64,000 nucleotides of DNA from Gilvimarinus japonicus (GTDB lineage: Bacteria > Pseudomonadota > Gammaproteobacteria > Pseudomonadales > Cellvibrionaceae): positions 992,001 to 1,056,000 of the forward strand of contig NZ_AP031500.1 of assembly GCF_042847215.1 (NCBI RefSeq), written 5' to 3'. Numbering within the stretch: position 1 is the first letter of the stretch; the number at the start of each line of letters is the position of its first letter. A program made the position numbers and the translations under genes. Below are positions 26,272 to 33,930 of this stretch, one piece after another. The notes under the pieces are model-generated. The model saw nothing but the letters and a program-made list of their open reading frames with translations, did not search any database and was not told where the DNA came from.

Positions 26272-27756
26272 TCAATGACCCATTAACTGGTCGATTGCCT
26301 CGGGCTTATCGTGTACGGCAAAACGGTCTACTAAGGTGGCGCTGGCTTCATTCAGACCGATCAGCTCAACCTCTGTTCCGTCGCGGCGAAACTTGAGCAC
26401 GACTTTGTCGAGAGAGCTAATGGCGGTAATGTCCCAAAAGTGAGCACGGTGTAAGTCGATGGTAACTTTATCCACGGCTTCTTTGAAGTCGAAGCCGGCG
26501 ATAAACTGCTCGGCCGAGGTGAAGAACACTTGCCCAATTACTTGGTAGGTGCGGTGCTCGCCGGCGTCGTCGACCGTGCTGCCAATATAAAGAATATCGC
26601 CCACCTTGCGGGCAAAAAACAGGGCGCTAAGTAGTACCCCCAGTAATACGCCCAGCGCCAGGTTATGGGTGGCGACCACGACGGCCACCGTGCTGACCAT
26701 CACTATAGACGAGCTTTTGGGATTGGTGCGCAGCGCCGCGACGGACGACCAGCTAAAGGTACCAATAGACACCATAATCATCACCGCCACCAGGGCGGCC
26801 ATGGGGATACGCGCCACCCAATCGCCTAAAAAGACGACTAAAATGAGCAAAAACACGCCGGCAATTAAGGTGGATAAACGGGTGCGACCGCCGGACTTAA
26901 CGTTGATCACTGATTGCCCGATCATGGCGCAACCGGCCATGCCGCCTAGAAAGCCCGAGGCTATGTTGGCGGTACCTTGGCCGACACATTCGCGGTTTTT
27001 ATTGCTCTCGGTGTCGGTTAAATCGTCGACGATGGTGGCGGTCATCATCGACTCTAACAGGCCCACTACGGCCATGGTGATGGCGTAAGGGAAAATGATT
27101 TGCAGTGTTTCAAAGTTAAGCGGAATATCGGGCAGTAAAAATACCGGCAGGCTGTCGGGTAGCTCGCCCATGTCGCCTACGGTGCGAACATCAATGCCAA
27201 AATAAATGGCGACGACGGTTAGGCTGACAATGCACACCAGCGGCGAGGGCACCGCGCGGGTAATATAGGGAAACAAATAAATAATACCGAGGCCTGCCGC
27301 TAATAACGCAAATACTGACAGCGTGGCATTGTTGCCGGTGATTTCGGGTAGCTGCGCAAGAAAAATTAAAATCGCCAAGGCATTAACAAAGCCCGTTACC
27401 ACCGAGCGGGAGACAAAGCGCATCAGCCCGCCGAGCTTAAAGACCCCGGCAAAAATCTGAAACACCCCACACAATACCGAGGCGGCCAATAAATACTGTA
27501 AGCCGTGGTCTTTAACCAAGGTAACCATCAGCAGTGCCATGGCGCCCGTCGCGGCGCTGATCATTGCCGGGCGGCCACCGGTAAAAGCGGTGACAAAGGC
27601 GATACAAAAAGAGGCGTAGAGGCCGACTTTAGGATCGACGCCGGCAATAATAGAAAAGGCGATCGCCTCGGGGATTAGCGCGAGCGCCACAACCGTGCCC
27701 GAGAGTACGTCGCCGCGAATATTGCCAAGCCAGTGTTGGCGCAGATGGTTCATCAT
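26272..27756 (-). CDS. SulP-family anion transporter with C-terminal STAS domain
   Basis: Inner-membrane anion transporter of the SulP/SLC26 family (sulfate, bicarbonate or dicarboxylates). It has about 12 hydrophobic segments, including the N-terminal signature GTVVALALIPEAIAFSIIAGVDPKVGLYA and GRPAMISAATGAMALL, followed by a STAS domain from about residue 400 (VTIDLHRAHFWDITAISSLDKVV). At 494 residues it is in the short bacterial range. The substrate cannot be told. First gene of an operon with the Usp and VanZ genes. Confidence 0.88.
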   Translation of the reverse strand: MMNHLRQHWLGNIRGDVLSGTVVALALIPEAIAFSIIAGVDPKVGLYASFCIAFVTAFTGGRPAMISAATGAMALLMVTLVKDHGLQYLLAASVLCGVFQIFAGVFKLGGLMRFVSRSVVTGFVNALAILIFLAQLPEITGNNATLSVFALLAAGLGIIYLFPYITRAVPSPLVCIVSLTVVAIYFGIDVRTVGDMGELPDSLPVFLLPDIPLNFETLQIIFPYAITMAVVGLLESMMTATIVDDLTDTESNKNRECVGQGTANIASGFLGGMAGCAMIGQSVINVKSGGRTRLSTLIAGVFLLILVVFLGDWVARIPMAALVAVMIMVSIGTFSWSSVAALRTNPKSSSIVMVSTVAVVVATHNLALGVLLGVLLSALFFARKVGDILYIGSTVDDAGEHRTYQVIGQVFFTSAEQFIAGFDFKEAVDKVTIDLHRAHFWDITAISSLDKVVLKFRRDGTEVELIGLNEASATLVDRFAVHDKPEAIDQLMGH

Positions 27757-28064
27757 GTTGTAGGTATCCAGTCAGTCAGTGCTAGGCAGCGTTCAGACAC
27801 GCTTGCCGCACAGCGTAGAGTGTTGCGTATGAAAATCAGGTGATCAAAGGGTGTCAATAACGCCGCATCAGACGGTTAATGCTTAACTCGTTGATTGGCC
27901 GGCTAGGTGGGCATATGCCTATGGTGGAGTGATTGTCGCAGTTTGTCTTAGCAAGTTAGCCATTATCTATAGGGCGCCGTTTCTTTGGTTGCTCAAAAAA
28001 AGAGGTTGCTCAATAAAGCGCCGCAGTATAGCAAAAAGCGCCGGGCTTGTCGCTGAACAAGCCG
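27757..28064. other. Intergenic region between SulP and mobA genes
   Basis: No gene seen. The left part must hold the minus-strand promoter of the SulP operon. The right end contains a probable mobA terminator. No clear promoter boxes could be assigned by eye. Confidence 0.5.
28033..28063 (-). terminator. Probable terminator of mobA
   Basis: Read on the minus strand, GGCTTGT-TCAGCG-ACAAGCC is followed after a CGGCGC spacer by TTTTT. The stem is only 7 bp, so the call is moderate. Confidence 0.4.
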
Positions 28065-28688
28065 CTAGCCGATTTTACTAAGTAGGTCTTGTGCGTGATA
28101 CAAATCGGCAGGGGCGTTGATGTTTAAAAAAGGGTCGCAGGCTTCGCAGGCGAATTCGACAACGTCGTGGGGGCGCTCGGCAATCCAGTGTTGCAACCAT
28201 GGGATATCGCCACCAGTGCCGAGCGTGGCGGCCAAGTCGGGTAATAGACTTTTGTGCCAAAGGGCAAATACTGGCTGCATTCGCCCGCCGGAACTTGCCA
28301 CCACTACTTGCGATTCATCAAGGCGGGCCGCGCTGAGTTGCGCCACTAAGTCGGTGGGGAAGAACGGCGTATCGCAGGCAAAGCTGGCAAGCCATTCATT
28401 ACGGCTGTCGTGCTCTATCATCCAGCTCATGGCCGCGTGGATACCAGCCATGGGGCCGGGGTTGTCGGCAAATATATCGGGCACCACCGGCAGCTTGGTG
28501 CGTGCAAAGCGCAAAGCGTTGCCGTTGGCGCTTAAGAGCAGTTGGCTTACTTGGTCGCGCGAACGCTCGACACTGCGAGCCAGCAGCGTTTTGTCACCCA
28601 GAGGCAGCAGGCATTTGTCGCCACCACCCATACGGCGTGCTAGGCCGCCGGCGAGAAGAACACCTACAGGTTTTTGGGGCTGGCTCAT
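28065..28688 (-). CDS. mobA: Molybdenum cofactor guanylyltransferase
   Basis: Attaches GMP to molybdopterin to give the guanine-dinucleotide cofactor used by DMSO-reductase-family enzymes. The N-terminal nucleotide-binding signature is LLAGGLARRMGGGDKCLLPLG, followed by a conserved DNPGPMAG segment and FACDTPFFP. At 207 residues it has normal length. It is a single gene, divergent from catalase. The Mo enzyme at 24099 is nearby but belongs to a family that normally does not need this modification, so the target enzymes are probably elsewhere. Confidence 0.92.
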   Translation of the reverse strand: MSQPQKPVGVLLAGGLARRMGGGDKCLLPLGDKTLLARSVERSRDQVSQLLLSANGNALRFARTKLPVVPDIFADNPGPMAGIHAAMSWMIEHDSRNEWLASFACDTPFFPTDLVAQLSAARLDESQVVVASSGGRMQPVFALWHKSLLPDLAATLGTGGDIPWLQHWIAERPHDVVEFACEACDPFLNINAPADLYHAQDLLSKIG

Positions 28689-28829
28689 GACACCTCAGTT
28701 TTGTAGAAATAAGCGCCAATTATACGGGCGCTGGCCGTCGTGCGGAAGCCATTTGTACCTGTGAAACCACACTTCGTCCAGTACTGTTCAATTATAGAGC
28801 GGCTATTGGCCTTTTGGTTCAGTCTTGCG

Positions 28830-28844
28830 ATAACTTAATTCTAT
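28830..28844. promoter_or_regulatory. Possible OxyR-type half site upstream of catalase
   Basis: ATAACTTAATTCTAT fits the ATAG-N7-CTAT half-site pattern with one mismatch, about 130 bp upstream of the catalase start. A convincing second half site at the right spacing was not found, so this is only a candidate. Confidence 0.25.
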
Positions 28845-28972
28845 TTGATCGATTCAGTTAATTAATTTTAGCTAGTGTTCTTGGTTGTTTATAGTGGAGC
28901 CATAGTGTTGAGTCTAAACTTTTAACCGGATTCAGCGTGTTACAGACTAAACCTCGTAAGGAAGACGCAGCT

Positions 28973-30421
28973 ATGACTAAAACCACGTTAACCACCTCTG
29001 CCGGTGCGCCCGTTACCGACGACAATAACAGTATCAGCGCCGGCGAGCGCGGCCCGCTTACTTTTGACAACCATTACCTTTTTGAAAAACTCGCGCACTT
29101 TAACCGCGAGCGCATCCCAGAGCGGGTTGTGCACGCTCGCGGTACAGGCGCTTATGGTACTTTTACGTTAAAAGAAAGCTTAAAAGATCACACCATAGCC
29201 GACTTTTTGCAGACCGCCGGTGAACAGACCGAGGTGTTTTTGCGCTTCTCTACTGTTGGGGGTGGTCAGGACTCTAGCGATTATGCCCGTGACCCGCGCG
29301 GCTTTGCCGTTAAGTTTTACACCAAACAGGGCAATTTTGATGTGGTGGGCAATAACACGCCGGTATTCTTTTTGCGCGACCCGATTAAGTTTCCCGACTT
29401 TATTCACTCGCAAAAGAAAAACCCGCGCACCAACTTGCCAGACCCCCAGGCGATATTTGAGTTTTGGGCCAATCACCCTCAGGCGCTGCATCAAATGACG
29501 ATATTAATGAGCGACCGGGGGATTCCCGCCAGTTACCGTCATATGCACGGCTTTAGCTCGCACACCCTGAGTTTTTGGAACGCGGCTGGCGAGCGGGTTT
29601 GGGTCAAGTGGCACTTTAAATCCAACCAAGGGATTAAAACCTTAACCGACGATGAAGCCATGACGTTGCCGGCGTTTGGCGCGCAGCAAGATCTAGTCGA
29701 GGCGATTGATAAAGGGGATTACCCAAGTTGGGCGGTGAAGCTGCAAATTATGACCGACGAGCAAGCGGCGAGTTATCACATCAACCCGTTTGATTTGACC
29801 AAGGTCTGGCCCCACAAGGATTTTCCGTTGCAGGAGGTCGGCACGCTGGAGCTTAACCGCAACGTCGAAAACTATTTCGCCGAGACTGAGCAAGCGGCGT
29901 TTGCGCCGAGTAACTTGGTGCCGGGGGTTGGCGCTTCACCGGATAAAATGTTGCAGGCGCGCTTGTTGGCCTACCAAGACGCGCACCGCTACCGGGTGGG
30001 TGTAAATCATAATCAGTTGCCGGTTAATAGTCCGCGTTGCCCGGTGAATAATTATCAGCGCGATGGTCAAATGGCGGGTTGTCCTTATCACAGCGGCAGC
30101 GTGCAGGGCTCCGGGGCAAACTTTTACCCCAACGATCGCGCGGCCGAAGGAGCGCCTGATGTAAGTAATTACATATCTGAGCCGCCACTGGCTTTGTCGG
30201 GCGCGGCGGCCACTCGCTACGATACCTCGGACGACGATCACTACACGCAAGCGGGTGATTTGTACCGTTTGATGAGTGACGATCAAAAACAGCAACTGGT
30301 GGGTAATATTGCCGGCGGCTTAAGCCAGGCCGATGCCTCGGTACAAGAGCGGATGGTGGCTTTGATTAGCCGTTGCGACGCCGACTATGGCGCCCAAGTG
30401 CAGGCCGCCATTAACGCCTAG
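28973..30421 (+). CDS. Heme catalase (small-subunit, clade 3 type)
   Basis: Breaks down hydrogen peroxide to water and oxygen. The catalytic His is in PERVVHARGTGAYG, the Asn in DVVGNNTPVFFLRDP, and the proximal haem Tyr in RLLAYQDAHRYRVGVNHN. From ATG 28973 (GTAAGGA about 10 bases upstream) the protein is 482 residues, typical of small-subunit NADPH-binding catalases. An in-frame upstream TTG at 28937 is less likely. It has its own terminator and no signal peptide, so it should be cytoplasmic. Confidence 0.95.
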   Translation: MTKTTLTTSAGAPVTDDNNSISAGERGPLTFDNHYLFEKLAHFNRERIPERVVHARGTGAYGTFTLKESLKDHTIADFLQTAGEQTEVFLRFSTVGGGQDSSDYARDPRGFAVKFYTKQGNFDVVGNNTPVFFLRDPIKFPDFIHSQKKNPRTNLPDPQAIFEFWANHPQALHQMTILMSDRGIPASYRHMHGFSSHTLSFWNAAGERVWVKWHFKSNQGIKTLTDDEAMTLPAFGAQQDLVEAIDKGDYPSWAVKLQIMTDEQAASYHINPFDLTKVWPHKDFPLQEVGTLELNRNVENYFAETEQAAFAPSNLVPGVGASPDKMLQARLLAYQDAHRYRVGVNHNQLPVNSPRCPVNNYQRDGQMAGCPYHSGSVQGSGANFYPNDRAAEGAPDVSNYISEPPLALSGAAATRYDTSDDDHYTQAGDLYRLMSDDQKQQLVGNIAGGLSQADASVQERMVALISRCDADYGAQVQAAINA

Positions 30422-30446
30422 CCTGTTTGACGTTATTGCCACCGCG

Positions 30447-30480
30447 AAAATACCCACATTGAGAGATGTGGGTATTTTTT
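30447..30480 (+). terminator. Rho-independent terminator of catalase
   Basis: A 13-bp perfect stem (AAAATACCCACAT with ATGTGGGTATTTT, loop TGAGAG) runs into a T tract. Confidence 0.9.
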
Positions 30481-30565
30481 TGGCAAAACCATCGGTTAAA
30501 CTTTATCGAGGCTCGGCGCGTATAATACCGCTCCATCAACAACGGATAGATCGGGTACGTCAGTC

Positions 30566-31228
30566 ATGAATCAAGACTCTGAACAGCAGCAAAAATTAGA
30601 GCAAATGCGCCGCGAGTATACTCGCGGTGGTTTGCGTCGCACCGATTTAGCCGGCGATCCGCTGGCACAGTTTCGGCATTGGTTTGATGAGGCGGTAGAG
30701 GCCGGTTTAGGCGACCCCACAGCCATGGTGCTCGCCACGGTTGCTGAAAGTGGGCAGCCATCGCAGCGCATCGTACTGCTCAAGCGTTTAGAGGAACTCG
30801 GCTTTGTGTTTTACACCAATCGTGCGAGCCGCAAAGGTGGCGAGCTGGCGCACAGTCACTTGGCCAGCCTATTGTTCCCCTGGCACCCTCTGGATCGACA
30901 GGTGAAAGTGGCTGGGCGGGTCGAGGTGTTAGGGCAGGCCGATGCCGAAGCCTACTTTGCCTCCCGTCCCCGAGAGAGTCAGTTGGCGGCATTAGCCTCG
31001 CAGCAGAGCGAGGTGATTGAGTCGCGCGATGCGTTAATGGCGGAGTTTAATGAGTTAAACGAGCGTTACGCGGATCAACCTATACCCCTGCCGCCCCATT
31101 GGGGAGGTTATCGTGTTGTGCCTACCGAGGTGGAGTTTTGGCAAGGCGGTGCGCACCGTTTGCACGATAGTTTTCGTTACCGCTTAACGGACGCGGGTGA
31201 GTGGCACATTGAGCGACTCGCGCCCTAG
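30566..31228 (+). CDS. pdxH: Pyridoxamine 5'-phosphate oxidase
   Basis: FMN enzyme making pyridoxal 5'-phosphate from the pyridoxamine or pyridoxine phosphate forms. Recognised by MRREYTRGGL at the N terminus, PSQRIVLLKRLEELGFVFYTN, LFPWHPLDRQVKVAGRVE and the C-terminal FWQGGAHRLHDSFRY with RLAP end. At 220 residues it matches the family. ATG 30566 is the natural start. The quinone oxidoreductase gene begins 22 bp after its stop, so cotranscription is likely. Confidence 0.95.
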   Translation: MNQDSEQQQKLEQMRREYTRGGLRRTDLAGDPLAQFRHWFDEAVEAGLGDPTAMVLATVAESGQPSQRIVLLKRLEELGFVFYTNRASRKGGELAHSHLASLLFPWHPLDRQVKVAGRVEVLGQADAEAYFASRPRESQLAALASQQSEVIESRDALMAEFNELNERYADQPIPLPPHWGGYRVVPTEVEFWQGGAHRLHDSFRYRLTDAGEWHIERLAP

Positions 31229-31250
31229 TGAGCACACTATTAAGGATGCT

Positions 31251-32225
31251 ATGAGTTTACCAAGTTCTATTAAAGCGCAGGCTATTGTCGAACAGCAGTT
31301 GCGGTTGCAGTCTGTCGCCTGCCCGCGCCCACGCGCCCAAGAGGTGCTTATTAACGTGGCGGCGGCCGGGGTAAACCGCCCCGATGTAATGCAGCGTCAA
31401 GGCTTGTACCCGCCACCTGAGGACGCTTCGCCCTTACCGGGGCTAGAAGTTGCGGGCACGGTGGTAGCGTGCGGCGCTGAGGTGAGCCGTTGGCAGGTTG
31501 GTGATCAGGTGTGTGCGCTGGTAAATGGCGGTGGTTACGCCGAATACTGTGTGGCGCCCGCAGGGCAGGTGCTGCCTATCCCCCAAGGTTTTAGCCCGGT
31601 GCAGGCGGCCGCGTTGCCCGAGACGTTTTTTACCGTTTGGTACAATGTGTTTCAGCGCGGCGCATTAAAAGCCGGTGAAACTTTGTTGCTGCACGGTGGT
31701 ACCAGTGGCATCGGCACCACGGCCATTATGTTGGCCAAAGCATTCGGCGCGCGGGTACTGTGTACTGCCGGTAGCGATGAAAAATGCCAGGCGGCACAAC
31801 AACTGGGCGCCGATTTGGCCATTAATTATCGCACCGAGGATTTTGTCGCGCGGGTAAAAGCCGAGGGCGGCGCCGATGTGATTCTCGATATGGTGGGTGG
31901 CGATTATATTGCCCGCAATATTAAAGCTGCGGCGGTCGATGGGCGCATTGTTAATATCGCCTATTTGTCTGGTAGCAAAGTCGAGTTGGATTTTGTGTCG
32001 GTTATGCTCAAGCGCCTGACGCTGACGGGGTCCACTTTACGGGCGCGCTCAAGCGATGCCAAAGCGGCCCTGGCGCGCGAGCTTGAGCAGCGGGTTTGGC
32101 CGTTATTAAATGCCGGTAGCATAAAGCCGTTAATAGCCGCCGAGTTTCCGTTGGCCGAGGCGGCTGCCGCGCACGAACTAATGGAGTCCAGCCGTCATAT
32201 GGGTAAAATTGTTCTGACGCCGTAA
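31251..32225 (+). CDS. NAD(P)H quinone oxidoreductase, PIG3-type medium-chain dehydrogenase
   Basis: Zinc-free medium-chain dehydrogenase/reductase of the quinone oxidoreductase (PIG3/QOR) group. Features: AAGVNRPDVMQRQGLYPPP and PGLEVAGTV in the catalytic part, and the nucleotide-binding LLLHGGTSGIGTTAI. From ATG 31251 it is 324 residues, the usual length. The frame extends upstream into pdxH without support. It is probably in an operon with pdxH and perhaps the CoA transferase 63 bp downstream. The natural substrate is unknown. Confidence 0.9.
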   Translation: MSLPSSIKAQAIVEQQLRLQSVACPRPRAQEVLINVAAAGVNRPDVMQRQGLYPPPEDASPLPGLEVAGTVVACGAEVSRWQVGDQVCALVNGGGYAEYCVAPAGQVLPIPQGFSPVQAAALPETFFTVWYNVFQRGALKAGETLLLHGGTSGIGTTAIMLAKAFGARVLCTAGSDEKCQAAQQLGADLAINYRTEDFVARVKAEGGADVILDMVGGDYIARNIKAAAVDGRIVNIAYLSGSKVELDFVSVMLKRLTLTGSTLRARSSDAKAALARELEQRVWPLLNAGSIKPLIAAEFPLAEAAAAHELMESSRHMGKIVLTP

Positions 32226-32288
32226 CGATTTACTTACCCGCGCGGGCCGCTATTGGCAATACCATAACAAACGCAATAAGGAACATGC

Positions 32289-33494
32289 ATGAGTCAATCT
32301 GACGCTCGCCCTTTGGCGGGCATCCGGGTTATTGAGTTTGGTCAGCTAATTGCCGGCCCCTTTGCGGGCTGCCTGCTGGCGTACTTTGGCGCCGAGGTAA
32401 TTAAAGTCGAGCCGCCGGGTAAGGGTGATCCGATTCGCGGTTGGCGCGCGGTAGAAAACGGCACCTCGTTTTGGTGGCGCAGCATCGGCCGCAACAAAAA
32501 AAGCATAACCCTCGATTTAAAATCAGAGCGCGGCCGCGAGCTGGCCGCAGAGCTAATGACCAATGCTGACGTGATCATCGAGAACTTTCGTCCCGGCGTT
32601 ATGGAATCGTGGGGGTTGGGGCCCGAGCAGATAAAAGCCCTGAACCCTGCTTTGGTTTACACACGAATATCCGGCTATGGCCAAACCGGCCCCTATGCGT
32701 CACGGCCCGGCTTTGCGTCTGTTTGTGAGGGCATTAGCGGGTTTCGGTACGTGAATGGCCACCCCGGGGAGGCGCCGGTGAGGCCCAATTTAAGTATCGG
32801 CGATTCTATTGCCGGGCTGCATGCAGCGTTTGGTATTGTATTGGCGCTGCTCGGGCGGGCGAATCATAGTGCCGGGGCGGGCCAGGTAGTCGACGTGGCC
32901 TTGTACGAATCCATGTTTAATTTAATGGAGGCGGTGATCCCCGAGTACTCCGGTGCCGGGATCGTGCGCGAGCCCTCGGGCAGCACCGTGACGGGTATTG
33001 TGCCCACCAATACCTACCGTTGTTTTGATGGTAAATACGTGGTGATTGGCGGCAACGGTGATTCTATTTTTCAGCGTTTAATGACCGCTGCCGGCCGCCC
33101 GGATATGGCAGCGGACCCACGTATGGCCGATAACAGCGGGCGGGTGCAGCGTGAAGAAGAGATTGATCGCGTACTCGCGAGTTGGTGCGCGGGTAAAGAC
33201 AGCGATGAGATATTGTCTGAGCTGGACACTGCGCGCGTTCCATCGGGGCCAATTTACAGTGTTGCGGATATGTTTAGTGACGAGCATTTTAAGTCTCGCG
33301 GTTTGTTTGAGCGGGTCGATATAAACGGTAAGCCGCTGGATATTCCCGCTATGGTGCCGCGGTTGGCTGACACGCCCGGTTGTACAGACTGGCCGGGCGG
33401 CGAGGTTGGCAGTCATACCGCGACGATTTTACAGGATTTATTGGGGGTTACCCCCGAGGCGCTGGCGCTATTGCGTAAAGATGGTGTGATTTAA
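32289..33494 (+). CDS. CaiB/BaiF-family (class III) CoA transferase
   Basis: Moves CoA between carboxylic acids. The N-terminal GIRVIEFGQLIAGPFAG, EVIKVEPPGKGDPIRGW and NKKSITLDLKS are family hallmarks. The catalytic Asp is expected at D172 in LSIGDSIAGLHAAFG, as in formyl-CoA transferase. At 401 residues it has normal length. Its acid substrate cannot be inferred. Upstream genes (pdxH, quinone oxidoreductase) give no clear pathway link. Confidence 0.9.
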   Translation: MSQSDARPLAGIRVIEFGQLIAGPFAGCLLAYFGAEVIKVEPPGKGDPIRGWRAVENGTSFWWRSIGRNKKSITLDLKSERGRELAAELMTNADVIIENFRPGVMESWGLGPEQIKALNPALVYTRISGYGQTGPYASRPGFASVCEGISGFRYVNGHPGEAPVRPNLSIGDSIAGLHAAFGIVLALLGRANHSAGAGQVVDVALYESMFNLMEAVIPEYSGAGIVREPSGSTVTGIVPTNTYRCFDGKYVVIGGNGDSIFQRLMTAAGRPDMAADPRMADNSGRVQREEEIDRVLASWCAGKDSDEILSELDTARVPSGPIYSVADMFSDEHFKSRGLFERVDINGKPLDIPAMVPRLADTPGCTDWPGGEVGSHTATILQDLLGVTPEALALLRKDGVI

Positions 33495-33930
33495 ACCACC
33501 TTATTGTGGTAGCAACTATCATCTGCCTTGAACGTGGGCAAAAGTGATGGCCCTGTATTTGCGCGCGCAGCCCTTAGTGAAGGGGTCGCGCAACTGATGA
33601 GATGCATAAAGATATTGTCCGTTTAATTCCCATAACTGCTTGAAAAACAAGTCAATCATTAGTGAGCTTAATCTTGTGATAATTACCCTAAATGAGACAC
33701 TTGTCGCAAAGGCTTGACAACGTTGTCCATGTCGGGGTAAAACTAGTATCTGAGTTTTGCTGAAATTATGATAGTTAATAACATTTTCGGCGCGCTTTAC
33801 CGATAGAAGTCGCGCTTGAGTGCTTATACGAGCCCGGTTTGGGGTGGGTATGTGCTCAGGCAAGCGCTAGGTCGACGAAACCGGTCGCTTCTATTATCAA
33901 AAAAATTATTTCACTAGGGGTTAGGTGGCT
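33495..33930. promoter_or_regulatory. Regulatory region of the receptor/halogenase cluster
   Basis: This 436-bp region has no supported gene. It contains the operator candidate at 33715-33728. A TTGACA box (33714-33719) overlaps that palindrome, with an A/T-rich but poor -10 candidate (TAAAAC, 33738-33743), an arrangement expected for repression by a bound regulator. The ribosome binding site AGGGGTTAGG is close before the ATG at 33931. Confidence 0.5.
33715..33728. promoter_or_regulatory. Candidate operator TGACAACGTTGTCC (upstream of receptor/halogenase cluster)
   Basis: Identical over 14 bases to the site at 1089-1102. The core at 33716-33727 is a perfect palindrome, and it overlaps a -35-like TTGACA. 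It lies 203 bp upstream of the receptor start, a distance similar to that at the chitinase gene. Confidence 0.6.

Noticed and set aside
24099..28688. mobA taken as the dedicated cofactor partner of the Mo oxidoreductase at 24099
   Set aside because: Enzymes of the sulfite-oxidase/YedY fold normally use Mo-MPT without the guanine nucleotide that MobA adds, and the genes are 3 kb apart on opposite strands.
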